In this document: positions 41,227 to 53,067 of the stretch, one piece after another
Layout: the number at the start of each line of letters is the position of its first letter
Numbering within the stretch: position 1 is the first letter of the stretch
Source of the DNA: Glossina fuscipes
Lineage: Eukaryota; Arthropoda; Insecta; Diptera; Glossinidae
Assembly (NCBI RefSeq): GCF_014805625.2
Contig: NW_023998565.1
Location: 62,001-126,000 of the forward strand
Direction: 5' to 3'
DNA length: 64,000 nucleotides
The notes under the pieces: generated by a model
Told to the model about the DNA's origin: nothing
What the model saw: the letters and a program-made list of their open reading frames with translations, nothing else
Databases searched by the model: none
Position numbers and translations under genes: made by a program

Positions 41227-41487
41227 TCTTACAAATTTCGCTTTTCTAAGATAGGACTCTTACCACTAGATCGTGGATGTTGTTTTCAAGAGAAATACAC
41301 TTCAAAGTTCTTTTATTTACAATTATAGTAGGATTATTCACAATTTATTTTTGGCAATACTTTCTACTGCTCAACTCAAACAATATTTTTCTACTACCTC
41401 TGCCTTTCACAAATATTTTATTTATACACATTTTTACCATCATATTACTAGTACTTAGTTTTATAGTTTTATTTTTAATTTATTTAT
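41227..41487 (+). mobile_element. LTR fragment, family 1 (5' part)
   Basis: Matches the left 250 bp of the family 1 LTR (compare 27410 and the inverted 60660). It shares AATTTCGCTTTTCTAAGATA-like sequence, TTTATTTACAATTATA and CTGCTCAACTC. The 5' end is degenerate (TCTTACAAATTTCGC) and is preceded by ATAT at 41223-41226. The 3' part is missing. An unrelated gypsy gag-pol relic on the opposite strand follows at about 41505. Confidence 0.7.
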
Positions 41488-41734
41488 GTATTTAATTTTT
41501 CCCTCTTTAAGGGTTTTATTACGGCGGTTTACTTTTCGGGCCTTTCGATTTGCTGCACTGATCGCAGTTGTGAATCCATGCAGCTACGGAATCCTTGATG
41601 CCTAGCCAATAGAAATTTTCCTTGATCTTCTCCGCGGTTGTTGTGATGCCAAGATGCCCTCCGCTTGGTCCATTGTGGTATTCCCTTATAATTTCACGAG
41701 TTCTCGCTTGTTGGACCACCTGAGTTCAGTACGC

Positions 41735-42385
41735 CTACGTAATTGGACTTTCTCTTGAAATCTCTTCCCTGGTGGGACGCTCCTCCTTTTCTAGGGCTTT
41801 TAAGATTGTGTTTAAATCTTCGTCGGCCATTTGGATACTGCGCACGTCTTCCTTCGAAAAGCTTCCGTTGGGCTCCACAATAGTCCGGCAGATGGCGACA
41901 CCTCCTTGATTCTCGTTCTTTATGCAGTGTTTGCCATGCGATTTGCCGCTCCGATGGGAAATCGAGAATTGGTAACCTTGCAGTTTTTCGATCCACCTGG
42001 CCAATTGTCTTTCTGGTTCTTTAAAGTTGAGTAACCATCGTAGAACAGTATGATCTGTCCTTAGGTGGAATTGTTGCCCATACAAACATTTGCGGAAGTG
42101 CTTGACAGATTGCGTTATTGCCAGCAGTTCTCGTCGCGTAACGCAATAACTCCTCTCGGGTTTGGATAGGCGCTTGCTGTAATATGCTGTGACCTTTTCG
42201 TTACCATCAATTTGCTGGGAGAGCGCACTGCCCAAGTCTTTTGCGCTTGCATCGGCGTCCAGTATAAATTTTTCTCTTGGTACCGGATGAGCTAAAATGG
42301 GTGGTGCGCATAACAGCTCTTTCAACTGCGTGAACACGTGCTCTCCACACATGAAGTACCGATTTTTCTTCGTAAGGTCATGCAA
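41735..42385 (-). pseudogene. Gypsy RNase H region (216 codons open)
   Basis: This is the longest open part of the gypsy relic. It runs from the RT connection (FTQLKELLCAPPILAHP) through RNase H with its Asp in DADAS, Glu in RRELLAI and Asp in RTDH, to the SISHRSGKSH end. It then reads toward the integrase but stops before the zinc finger, which lies in another frame at 41719-41519. Shown separately because a gene finder may call it a host protein. Confidence 0.8.
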
Positions 42386-42603
42386 TCCACTAGCAACCGT
42401 GGCAAACCTGGGGACGAATCTGCGGTAGTATGTACATAGTCCTAGGAAACTTCGTGCAAATGGTTTGGTGGAGGCTATTCTTTTACTCCTCTGATTTTTT
42501 CTTCATCCGTGTGAACTCCAGTCGTGGAGACCTCGTGCCCAAGATACGTAACTTCTTTCACAAAGAACATACATCCTTCGGTACTCAATTTTAAATCTGC
42601 GGC

Positions 42604-42867
42604 CTATAATCGGTGAAAAACATTTGCCAAATTTTTTAGGTGTTCCTTGAAATCTTCATCCATGATAATAATGTCATCCAAATACACCAGGCATGTCTTC
42701 CAGTGCAGCCCTTTTAGCACGCAGTCCATAAGGCGCTCAACTGTGGCAGGCGCATTGCATAATCCGAACGGCATTACGGTAAACTGATATAAACCGTCGC
42801 CAGCGGAAAACGCGGTCTTTTCCTTGTCATGCGCAGCAACCTCCACCTGCCAGTACCCACACTTCAA
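42604..42867 (-). pseudogene. Gypsy reverse transcriptase palm fragment
   Basis: The frame contains the RT palm with F-G-L-C-N-A-P and Y-L-D-D, the catalytic Asp pair. An upstream stop (just before KCGYWQ) and a downstream stop (after HRL) isolate it from the rest of pol. It belongs with the element 41505-44215. Confidence 0.8.
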
Positions 42868-44219
42868 ATCTTAGGTTGAGAACCATTGCGAACCTGACAA
42901 TGTGTCTAAGGTGTAACCGATTCTAGGCAAAGGGTAGCTATCCTTCTTGGTCACTTCGTTCAACTTCCTATAATCCACACAAGATCTGATAGACCCATCT
43001 TTTTTTTTCTTGGTTCGCTCTTGCATATTTTTGATCAAGTCCGTCACTTCTCCTCTTTTTGCGCGTGGAATTCTTCTAGGCCGTTGCCGAATCGGATCAG
43101 CTCATAGTGTGTTGATTATATGTTTCGCAATATTATTACGACCACCCGAATTTGTAACGCCGTCAAAGACGGATCAATTTTCCAGCAAACACTTTTTGGC
43201 ATATTTCTTCTGCTGCTCATCTAGGGATATCTTTCGGCATGTTTTTGGTATTTCGGCTTGATGATTTACCACATATTCGGCTTTTTGGCATTGCGCTATA
43301 ATGTCCGCTTTGTGAATTTTTGTTGTAACGCTGGTTGGGTTTAATACCCGTACTGGTATTAGATTGTTGACCGGTGAGACAACCGTTGATGTTGTCGTTC
43401 GTACATTCTTTATTCGGGACGACAACCCATATCTTCCTTAGCCTTAACTCTTAGGTAGTTATGGCCTACACTATTTCTTCGGAGTTTGGAGGGATCTTCT
43501 GTTTTCTTTGTTCTACAACTTGTAACATTTCGGCTTGTCTGTCATATCCCACAGTCAAGTGCGAAGCCGTGCCTTGCCACAAAATCCATCCGCAATATTA
43601 GCTCGTCCATTATATCTACTACCAGAAATTCATGCGGCTCGAATTTTTCTTTGACTATTGTACTGTTGATAATTGAATGAGAAGTACCATTGTCCAGCGT
43701 GATGATGTAGTTTTAGCCCTGGATCTTTCCATCGATCGTTAGGCTGCTATTACTTCTCTTTGCTTGAGTAAGAACGACCCTACTACTACTGCTACTAAAT
43801 TTTTGTGTAAGCCGTTGCCCCGCTGTGCTGACTCTTTTTAGTTTAACGCCTGTTCGCTGGATATCTTGCTGGTACCTTCATTAATATTGCGTGTAGATGT
43901 TGCGGAGTGTGTTCTTTTGTGTTTTGATCGAAGACATAACACTTGCGTGTTTTTGAAGCTGGTACTTGTTTATTTTCGTGCAGGACTTGTTAAAGCGCCG
44001 CGCAGACCACATCTAAATTATCGTTCTCGCTGGTTACTTCCTCCCACTTCGTCTCACCTTCAAGCTTGACGTCCACAGCACACTAGCTGCTTTTTGTGTA
44101 AGCACGAAGCCAAACGTTTCCGTAAACATCGTTTTAGGTGATGTCCATAGAGTTTTTTTAAGTTCCGCGTCACGAAGTCCTTTAACAAAGACGTCGATTT
44201 TTAATCGTTTCAATTTCTT

Positions 44220-47200
44220 ATAATAAGTTCCCTTTTATGTGTTTTACATTTCACTGCATTTCTCTATTAAGGATTAAAAGAAAGAAAAAAAACTTTCTAT
44301 TTACTGTTTAAGAAACGCACTCTCTATCTAGTAAACGAAACTTTGGAACTGATTTCACATGTTTTTCTCTCTGAGAATTACAAATAAAATTTTTTAAAAA
44401 TTCGCAAAGTCAACTTACAAGTGCGAAATAATCGAAATTTTCGACACATTTCATATAAATTACTTAGTTCTACTCAATTTTTAACTGTACAGTATTGCCA
44501 ATGCCTTTGAACGCTTTTTCCATGCCTTCCTCCCTGCATGTGCATATATTACTTAAACATCCTTTAATATATCCAACATAAAGGTTATATATTAAACTAA
44601 CTCGAAAGCTTGTAACGTATAGAAAAACGCATCGACTTTTTCAGCAAGAATAGCTAGACTTAGCCATTTCAGTGTTTTGTTATAAACGTGTTACAATGTC
44701 AAAGGTTTATTTTGGATAAGAAACACTCGAAAATTATTATTTTTAAAATGATGCATTTAGTGTGAAATAAGAGAATTGATACATTTCATCTTTTATCCTT
44801 CATTAAGTTGCCATATTGAATTTATATATAAAGTCGTGTTCGTGGTCATTTATTATTAAAATGTGAAATTTACAGAATAGTAATTTAAAAAGATCGCCTT
44901 TTTATCAATTTTTCGATATATAGGCTTCTTTGTTTTGTGATCCCGAAAGTAAATGTACATATTATTATTATTAATTTATCTCGAGAATTAAAATCTAAGA
45001 CACACGCCTTAAAGAACTAGCATCTAAAGCTATCGGCTATCTACCGCACTTGAGATTCGAGCCCATTGAGTTGCTAATCGAGTTTGTTTGCCTTCGGCCA
45101 CTTAAGCGAATAAATGACTTCTGATTGAGATTTGGATCGAATTTTTTTTCAATACACGCAACTCTTTTTTTGCACAGCAGACATTACCCTTTAAATTTGT
45201 GCAAAACTTATTATAAAAGAATTCATGCGGCATTTGGAAAATTTAGAGATATGCTTTAAAAAGCTCCTATAAGATAAAAAATTCAATGAAGAACAAAATT
45301 ATTTTTTAACAATTTCACGGTGATTTTCCTCCTTAAAGACACAAAAGTCAAAAGAGCCACATTTGCCGTTTAGTTAACAAAGTAAGAATCATACTTTATT
45401 GAAAAATTCTCTTACTCCAAGCCACATAACTGGCTTTATTTTTTTTTTGCTTTGCTTTCTTTTTTTTTGGTAGTCATCATTTACAATCGTAGGCGTATAA
45501 TACATTGAAAAGAACGATAGCTTGAAGTATCGTTATAAGATTATAAATACAATTAAGGCCAAAAAGTGCACATACATCTGAGGAATTCTCTTTATTATAA
45601 AGAAAAATAAAGTAAAAAATCATATAACGTTTGAGCAAAGAAAAATTTTCTTCATTAATAACAAGAAGTCAAAATCTATTCATAAAACTAGTAGCGAATA
45701 TGTACACCTCAATTGTCACAACTAAGCCTAATCCAGATGATTGCATTTTTATACAATATTTCAGTTGTAGACCAGGCCCGTAGATCAAATTTTTATTATA
45801 CCGATCGATCCGGAATCACTTTCGGAATCGATCTAAATTTATTTGCCCGTGCGTCTTGTTTTCTTCTGATCAACCTACGAATCCGAATTTTTAGGGTATT
45901 TTGATGGAATGTGGTACATCTCGACATGCTGTGGCTTAAAGACGAACGCTATTGAAAATGATTTGAATCGGACCGCTCTTTCGGCTACTTCCCACACAAC
46001 AACTTACTTTGAAAAGTGATTATAGGAATAATTGTATTATGCAAAGTGACGCAAGGTGTTTAAGGGTCGGCAAGGTCACATGTTATTACTTTTGATGTCG
46101 TCGTTGTCAAAAATATGAAGTAAATTAGCAGAAAGAATTTGTTACAGTATATGTAAAAAATTAGTTTCTGTCTGATTCCGTTCCGATCCACGCGCAAATG
46201 TCATAGGATGAAACAAACTGCCTTTAGTTGATATTATGGTCAATTTATTACGTTAAACCTAAGTTTTATATCCTAAAGGTACAGCATTAATTTTAATAGG
46301 TAATAGTGAGGTTAGACAAATTGCTTACTCCAGATCTTTTATAAGAAAAAAAAGGCAAGTTTGTGTGCATGAAAAAACTAACGTAGGAGGCTGAAACAAT
46401 GATGCAATATTCGTATTTTCGAGACGCGACTTCAACTTTGCCGACTTTTGACGATATTTTGTTAAAATTAACATTTAGGATCTTGTTTACATGATTACAT
46501 GAAGAAATAAAACAAAAAAAGAAAGTTTGTAAAATGAATGAAAAATAAATAAAATATCAAATTTAAAAATAATGTTACATTACGCGAATTATCTTTTTAT
46601 ATTATATCGTACGGAATTTTAATTTATTTTCCAAAAAATTAAAAATGACAATTAGGGCAGTTAATGACAATTTATTATATATTTACCAAATTGTTTTACT
46701 ACGGTATATTAAAGAGTGATTCCAAAATTATGGAACAATCTACAACAGTGAATGGTTTCCGATGGTGGATCTTACTCTACCATATATTTTCCACATCAAA
46801 TAAGGCGTATTCTTGATTAACATGGAGACCACATAAATCCTATTCTTGGTTAAGAGGAATAACACAATCGATTTTCCCAGGGTCGGTTATATTTTGATGG
46901 AAGACACGATACCCTTCTCAAAAGAACAAGTGAAGCACGTTTTATTTTTTGAAATATGGCGTAAGTGAACTAACCAAACAGATCCTAGGTGTTTCATTAG
47001 AGACATGGTATGAAGAAACAACAGTTAGTGAAAGCTTTAAGCACTTTAGATGCCATGACCTTACGCACATTGGCCACATTTTAACGTTTCGATTATTGTT
47101 CCTTGATCCTTTAAAACGATTGAAGTTTTGCGTAAAATGCACAAGATAACTATGGAAGATTTACCCCTAAATGCTAATAAGCTTTGCATTAAAATTATAT

Positions 47201-47395
47201 TAAAATATGATTCAAACTATTAAAAAAGTTAATAAAATAAAAAATAGGAGTTAAATGAAGAACAAAGAAAGAGAGAAATTTTAATTAAATTTGCAAATGA
47301 GCGTATGGTCGAACGGTGAAAGAAAACCTATTTTATTCTTTTTTGTGCACTTTTACAATTTTCAATTCATTAATTACTCATACACTTTCTCCAAT
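44220..47395. other. About 3.2 kb AT-rich DNA, no gene supported
   Basis: No domain-bearing open frame. The frames at 45713-45904 and on both strands at 46942-47149 are not recognisable. May include diverged ends of the gypsy relic on the left. Confidence 0.4.
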
Positions 47396-47399
47396 ATAT

Positions 47400-47877
47400 T
47401 GTTACGGAAATCCCAAATCCTGTTCATTCCAGCTAATTAATTTTCCTAAATAATAAGTTCTCTAAAGAGGGGAAAAAAACCAAATGCACCTTCGCGACAC
47501 GTCATGAAACTGTTGGCCGACGAAAAAGATTAGCGGAAAAGCAGACAGACAAAAACCAGGCGCACCATGCAGCTGCCGATCGAGGAAAACGAGTAGCGCA
47601 AAAGCAGGTTAACGGATTAAAAATGAAGCCATGAACTTAGGTAACAGTAATATGCTTGTAAAAATGTATACAAATAGAATGTTTGTGAAAGACAGTAGAG
47701 TAGAAAAAAAATTTCGAGTTGAGCAGTCGAAAGTATTGCCAAATATAAATTGTGAATAATCTTACATTTAAAGAAATATAATTGTAAATAAAAGAACTTT
47801 GAGGTATATTTTTCTTGAACAAAATATCCACCATCCAGTGATACGGACTATATCTTACAAAATCGAATTTTATAACA
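47400..47877 (-). mobile_element. Solo LTR, family 1 (most complete copy, 478 bp)
   Basis: On the plus strand it runs TGTTACGGAAATCCC...TTTTATAACA, i.e. TG...CA ends. ATAT at 47396-47399 and ATAT at 47878-47881 form a 4-bp target duplication. The minus orientation matches the plus-strand copy at 27410-27727. It carries a GCAGCTGCCG(A/G)(T/C)CGAGGAAAACGAG segment also seen at 60.36 and 62.35 kb. No internal genes lie next to it. Its right duplication is also the left duplication of the next element. Confidence 0.82.
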
Positions 47878-47882
47878 ATATT

Positions 47883-47908
47883 GTAAGGAAGCGATTTTGC
47901 TTCCTTAC
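47883..47908. repeat. Perfect 10-bp stem hairpin at the left end of the family 2 unit
   Basis: GTAAGGAAGC, a 6-base loop, then GCTTCCTTAC. The stem begins one base inside the element end, so it may matter for end recognition or be a structural quirk of the LTR. Confidence 0.8.
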
Positions 47909-48660
47909 GAAATACAAGTCCGTCCGCCTTAGACATTTATCACCAGCAGGCAACCCGCCAGTCCGATCTGTCCGTGCACGTCCGTGGGGGTTCAATAGAA
48001 GATAAGCAGCCCCCTCCAGCACCAAACGTAGGGTATAAAGCGCATAGCGAATATGCCTATGTAGAATCATAATATCACACACCCACACCGTGTAAAGACA
48101 AAATCACAATAGCACACACACCTATTCCTTGTACAGCTAGAATCATAATAACACACACCAAAAAGCTTAGATCCAAATTCCAAAATGCACTAGCGGAGTC
48201 AAGAACTCAATTAAAAGAAAAAAAGCTCAGATCCAAATTTCAAAATGTAAGAGCGGAGTCAAGAACCCAAATAAGAGAAAAACTTAGTTGCAGGAAATCA
48301 ATATGTTAAGAACACAAATAGAATCTCAAAATGTTTAAGAACTCGAAGGTTAAACAAAACTCAAAGTACAAATACTAGTAGAATCTCAAGAACGCAAAGG
48401 CTAAATAAAACTCAAAGTATAATTACAAGTAAAATCCCAAAATGTTTAGCAAGCAGAAGTGAACGTAGGTAGAAAATCGATGCATGCTGCAGCGAGAATC
48501 TCTATGCACCGTTAGGGCAAACAACGCAAGCAGAATTGAACTTAGGTAGGGAAAGAAATAATAAGATCATACGATAATGCATAAAATGCACACACAAAAT
48601 GTACAAAGACACGCTCACACATGTAAAAAAACACACCAAGCACATGTAAACACAGTGTAC

Positions 48661-48822
48661 AAGCACTCACATACTTAACGGTGAGAAAATCACGCGATTT
48701 GGTACCTGAGTGCTTAGCGAACAAAACCTAGTAATAAGCTACACACACAAAGCACATGCAAGCACACAAGCACTCACATACCTAACGGTGACTAGATCAC
48801 GCGATTTGGTACCTGAGTGCTT
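48661..48822. repeat. Duplicated hairpin unit, 107-bp period
   Basis: Copies at 48661-48715 and 48768-48822 each begin AAGCACTCA and end TGAGTGCTT, so each is a 9-bp inverted repeat enclosing a near-identical core (ATCACGCGATTTGGTACC). Conservation of both arms in both copies is notable in an otherwise drifting LTR. Confidence 0.8.
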
Positions 48823-49024
48823 AGTGAGCAGACATTTGAACAAATAGAGTAATAAGTTATATATAAGTTGGTTCTAAGTTGCGCATAAGTAGGGTCATGC
48901 AAGTCGTAACTGAGATTGCGACTGCAGCCAACCTAAGCTAAGCATACACATAAGCATAGGACCTCAAAACGCATGTAAACACATAGAACATGTTGGCAAG
49001 AGGACAAGCGAGCGAGACTCAGGC

Positions 49025-49031
49025 TATAAAA
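49025..49031 (+). promoter_or_regulatory. TATA box of the family 2 LTR
   Basis: TATAAAA in a local GC-richer context, with a candidate start about 30 bp downstream and a poly(A) hexamer 520 bp later. Consistent with an LTR promoter. Confidence 0.5.
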
Positions 49032-49141
49032 GAACAGCGCATCGCAAAGACTCTTTCATTTTTGTGTCATAGCCGTCTAGGTAAGTACCCTCAGACAGAT
49101 TATCAAGTGACGAAGAAGTTTTTTTGACTTTACGGGTAAGG

Positions 49142-49290
49142 GATGCGCTGGTTAGTATTAATCGCCATTCCTGAAAGACTTACAGGATAATTGACTCAAC
49201 GGATAGGGGATGCGCTGGTTAGTATTAATCGCCATCCNNNNNNNNNNCGGATAGGGGATGCGCTGGTTAGTATTAATCGCCATCCCTGAA
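49142..49290. repeat. Tandem repeat containing a 10-N gap (49238-49247)
   Basis: The unit core GATGCGCTGGTTAGTATTAA occurs at 49142, 49209 and 49257. The spacings are 67 and 48 bases, the second including ten Ns. The gap breaks a unit, so the true copy number is unknown and the assembler probably collapsed or lost copies. Confidence 0.85.
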
Positions 49291-49784
49291 GGACGAAGAG
49301 ACTTTTTTTTTGTTATTTATTTTTTACTTCTTTTACTGGACTCACACACCAACCAGGGATGAACCAAGGCAGCTATGACACTCGCGAAGTTTTCGGTTCT
49401 TTCTTGCAGTGCTCGCGATATTAAAAACGTAAAACGTACAAGTAAAACGAGGAAAACGAAACAAGCCAGTAACAGTACGACAAGTCGGGTCACCTCGCTG
49501 GTTCCTTTTCCTTGCCCCAGCCATTTCATACTTCCCTCCCATAAAAGGGAACGAATAAATCTAAGAGATCATAACACCATTCCCTCCGAAGGTCCTGATT
49601 ATTTATTAAAATTTTCTTGCAACGGATCCTGGATTGGCTGAGTCATACCCCGCCTAAGGAAACTCGTTACAATATATTGCATGATATTTCATGCGGTATT
49701 AATGCATTTAATAATATAAGCGTCTAATATTTGGCAAAAATATGAAAAGGATGAGATAAATCATTATTAGCCTTTTTCTATGGT

Positions 49785-49935
49785 ATGAATAAAACTTACA
49801 CCAGTTTCTTTAATAGAAAAACACAAGGAATTTCAAATTTCTAGTACGAATAAAACTTACACCAGTTTCTTTAATTGAAAAACACAGATGATTCTAACCT
49901 ACACCAGTTTCTTTATTAGAGAAACACAAGTGTTT
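49785..49935. repeat. Short tandem repeat, three units
   Basis: TACACCAGTTTCTTTA occurs three times (about 49798, 49860 and 49900), followed by A(T/G)(A/T)GAAAAACACA-like sequence. The periods are near 62 and 40-46 bp. It lies just outside the family 2 unit. Confidence 0.7.
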
Positions 49936-49939
49936 ATTA

Positions 49940-50815
49940 TTTTGCTTTAATAATACCTTTAAAAGATTGAACCTGGGTCGAAGGTAAGACCAAAGCAGGT
50001 TAGCATTTAATTGCAATTTATTCTAAGAAAGTGTACGTAGGCCCAGGAGTATTTCTATATCGTGAAAAGGGCGGGTTAACATAAAAAAGAACTTGAGGTG
50101 TGGTTTGAATAAAATGAAACCCAGGTTTATTATATAATGACAAGAAAGTTTAATTTAAAAAGAGTTTCGACTCGCAAAAATAATATTAGAAGAATAGTAG
50201 AAGTTTGCATTCCCTTCGGTTATTTTATGCAGATCTTTGCAAGCTACTTTTTTGATTCGAAATATCAAAAGAAAATACGCAAAATCCTAATTCAGTTTAA
50301 GTCGCGATAATATGTTAGTATAAACGATATTAGAGATCGATCATTCGGAACTAACAATTTTGGAAATGACAAGTATTGTGACCTGAATTGTGGTCGCTCA
50401 CTTAATTACCCAGTTCAACACGAATCTTCACAAATTCTTCCTTAAATATATCAATCAATGAGAAAACTGAGTTTTGAACTTTTAGAGATTGGATCGGTAA
50501 CAATTTACAGATTAGTCTGAGTTTGCAAAGCGCTTCTGAAGGTTGATGGTGTGGTAGAAGATTTTACAATCCTTATTCACCAAGCTGATTTTACATTTAC
50601 TCCCCGAAATTTTGATGAACCTAAATATTGCGATAATTACGTTAGCCTTGAAGAAAGGCGAAAGGTCAGAAGCAAGCGAGGATTAAGAAGATAGCTTCAA
50701 AGGATCTGGGTTTACATTTAGCTGAGACAAGAAATGAGCAAATTAAAAATTTTTCAATCAGTAAGCCGGAATCAATATGTCCAACAAATGATGCAGAAAT
50801 TGTAAAGAGAAATCC
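49940..50815. other. Intergenic DNA, no gene supported
   Basis: No family recognised. Some of it may be the diverged 5' part of the LINE relic that follows. Confidence 0.35.
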
Positions 50816-50819
50816 GAAA

Positions 50820-51545
50820 ATTTTGTCACTAAAAAAAATTGGAATTTATAGACAGCCCGTGTTCCACGGATTGGCCTACCAGACGTAAATCAGCTGCCGA
50901 AGTCAAAGAAGAGATGGCCGAACTTAATCTTAAGAAATCTCGTTATGATTACATCCTCTTTCATTTTCTTAACATTAAGTTTCACAATGTGTTAAGATTG
51001 AATCAATTTCCAACCCAATGAAAATGCGCAAAAATGGTTACAATGGCTGAGGCCAGAAAATGCTGCAAACTCATGTAGTCCGATAAGTTTACTCGTTAAT
51101 TTTTCTAAAATATTTGGGAAAATATGGCTACAAAGACTACTACATGTTGCACAGGAAAAACTTATTATATCTGACCTGCTATCAGGTCTGCTTCAGGAAT
51201 TAACATGAGCATTGAGTAACGTCCTCGTATTGTTTTGTACATCATAGAAGTAAACCTGATCCCGGTGGTAAATTCCTAGATGTAGGAAAGACCTTCGATA
51301 GTCTGGCTATTTGTGCAAAATTTTTTAAAATTTTGTTCAACTCCTATGTATTCACCTTTTAAAACAGACGTTTTTATATTAAGATTGAAAATGGCAGAAC
51401 CAACGTATACAAAAATGAAAGTCAATTTCCCCAAGGAAGTGTTACAAGTCCGGTACTCTAGACAAGTTTTACTTTAAAATTTCCGATCTCTGATAATATT
51501 TCGACTGCGACATACGCTGGTGATAAAAAAATTATATAAAATAAC
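50820..51545 (+). pseudogene. Jockey-like LINE reverse transcriptase relic
   Basis: Broken frames carry RT landmarks in order. SAAEVKEEMAELNLKKS is at about 50890. SPISLLVNFSKIFGKI is at about 51075, corresponding to the R-P-I-S-L-L motif. QGSVTSPVL is near 51435 and TATYAGDKKI near 51510, where the Y-A-D-D box reads Y-A-G-D. The many frame breaks show long decay. A gypsy integrase end begins about 50 bp later. Confidence 0.6.
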
Positions 51546-51589
51546 GTCTAAAAATCTACGCATCTTACGTTTGTGCTAAATAAGGGTTG

Positions 51590-52135
51590 TTGTTATCTTT
51601 CACTACTTTTGAAATGGCAACAATATCTTTATCAATAACTGTGTAAAATATCACAGAGTTCTTAACGAATACTTTTTAGCCTTTACAACAAACAATGATT
51701 GGAACAAATGGATACCATACTACACTTTCGTGTATAATACTACCCCTCACGTAGAAACGCAATATACCCCTTTTGAACTAATAGACGGAAAATTGCAATA
51801 CATGCCCAAGGAAAAAATATTAAATTCAAATTTTACACACAATCCAGAAAATTAGATAAATGAGCTAAAAACAAAGTTAAAATATTCTGTAGAGAAAGCT
51901 AAAAGATTTTTAGAAAAAGCAAAAGCAGACAGAACAAAACTATCAATATAGGAGAACAAATTTTATTAAAGAAACATAACAGAAAAAATTAGGTAGACTC
52001 TATGAAGGCCCCTACAAAGTAGTAGATGTAAAAGACCCAAATGTAACAATACAAATTAAAGATAAGCCAAAAACTGTACATAAAAATTTAATTAAGAAAT
52101 ACAATACGATAGATGTAAACTAAATTTATTTAAGA
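51590..52135 (+). pseudogene. Ty3/gypsy integrase C-terminal relic (17.6/297-like)
   Basis: The frame reads WNKWIPYYTFVYNTTPH, then TPFELIDGK, the integrase core end found in gypsy-group elements. It continues through a Lys/Glu-rich linker to GRLYEGPYKVVD and NVTIQIKDKPKTVHKNLIKKY, the C-terminal domain. In-frame stops interrupt it. The catalytic Asp residues lie upstream and are absent. Gypsy elements of this kind favour ATAT-type target sites, the same motif that flanks the LTRs in this window, but a link is only inference. Confidence 0.7.
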
Positions 52136-53060
52136 AAACACAAAATGTATAAGCCAAATCTAATTAAGACTAGAAATACAAAAACTATGTATACAAAGCT
52201 ATAAATATAAACTAAATACTTAAGAAATTAATTAACTACGAAATGCAATACCATGCTAGGCGCCCCAATTAATATAATTATTGATTACGTTAGCATAACA
52301 TCACCTGTAGAATTAAGTATAAATAGTTCCAACTGTAATAAAGAAAGCCAATGGTTATCACAGCAATTCACACTGCAAACAATAACAAGGCGTTCAATCC
52401 GCCCAAACCTAAGCTTCATAGGGACTGTCTCATGCCGAGTCTAATTGGCATTCATAAAGAGACAGCTTGACTGGGCGCGTCGAAGCCGAGCAGGTTATGT
52501 AAAACAGTCAACACACCTCGTCTTGCCTGGGAAAGGTTCACAGGGAATTCTCCCAATCAAAAAATAAACGTACGCTACGTTACATTAATATCTCCACCAC
52601 AATGGTGATTTCTCCACGAAACGGAGTGGTAGGTGGGTTAAGCTGACAAGTCAGCGTCTCCGTCGAAAAGGTCGCTATAGGAATTTGTTCTTACCAGCAG
52701 AATAAACTGTACTAAGGTGGCTGCATACATTTGAACGAGTGGGCGCACGTGAATAATTTGAAATTGAAGATTCATTGAAGGATGAACGATTGGATTTATT
52801 ACAACTTGTAATTCGTTGACTAGAGTTGAGAGCTGGTGAACTTTAGTATACATGTTGCTGTTTTAATTTTTTCAATATTTGCTGCAATATTTGGCGGATG
52901 GTGGAACCGGTTTCACAATATAGTTTTTGGTTGATGATGGAACAGGTTTTTCACTGAAAGGAGTTGATGTTAAAGGCTTACGTTGCGAGTTGCGAGGCGA
53001 CAGCAGCGTAGGTATTACTTTTGTTAGCTCTTTCGGTTCCACTTGGATTTATTTTCGGGT
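52136..53060. other. Probable LTR/flank of the gypsy relic; hairpin; no firm gene
   Basis: A stem pairs CTGTCTC with GAGACAG, with inner TGCC/GGCA, at about 52424-52465. The region to 52600 could be the 3' LTR of the upstream integrase relic. Open frames at 52853-52638 (-) and 52927-53112 (+) are not recognised. Confidence 0.35.
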
Positions 53061-53067
53061 AATTACG

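Larger units (their letters stand above)
41505..44215 (-). mobile_element. Ty3/gypsy LTR retrotransposon relic, gag to integrase zinc finger
   Basis: Minus-strand order is gag, protease, RT, RNase H, integrase. Gag: FVKGLRDAELKKTLW at about 44205-44150. Protease region near 43720-43560: the D-[ST]-G motif reads D-N-G, followed by TSHSIINS and DELILRMDF. RT at about 43010-42600: CGYWQVEVA, QFTVMPFGLCNAPATVERLM and CLVYLDDIIIM carry the F-G-L-x-N-A-P and Y-L-D-D core. RNase H at 42385-41950: ILDADASAKDLGSAL, YCVTRRELLAI and LRTDHTVLRWL. Integrase zinc finger at 41719-41540: H, H, then CDQC. The integrase core and both LTRs are missing, and stops and frameshifts break the ORF, so it is dead. RT and RNase H core motifs are mostly conserved, so it is not very old. 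Confidence 0.88.
47882..49671 (+). mobile_element. 1.79-kb LTR-like unit (family 2), probably a giant solo LTR
   Basis: The unit starts TGTAAGGAAGC and ends CTCGTTACA (TG...CA, with TGTAA/TTACA inverted ends). It is flanked by ATAT on both sides (47878-47881 and 49672-49675). A TATA box (49025-49031) lies in GGCTATAAAAGAACAGCGC and an AATAAA (49554-49559) lies downstream, the layout of U3-R-U5. It holds several internal duplications: two 107-bp-spaced hairpin units (48661-48822), tandem pieces near 48160-48440, and the repeat with an assembly gap at 49140-49290. No retroviral ORF lies inside or beside it. A non-autonomous element of another type cannot be excluded, since no second copy is in the window. 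Confidence 0.65.
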
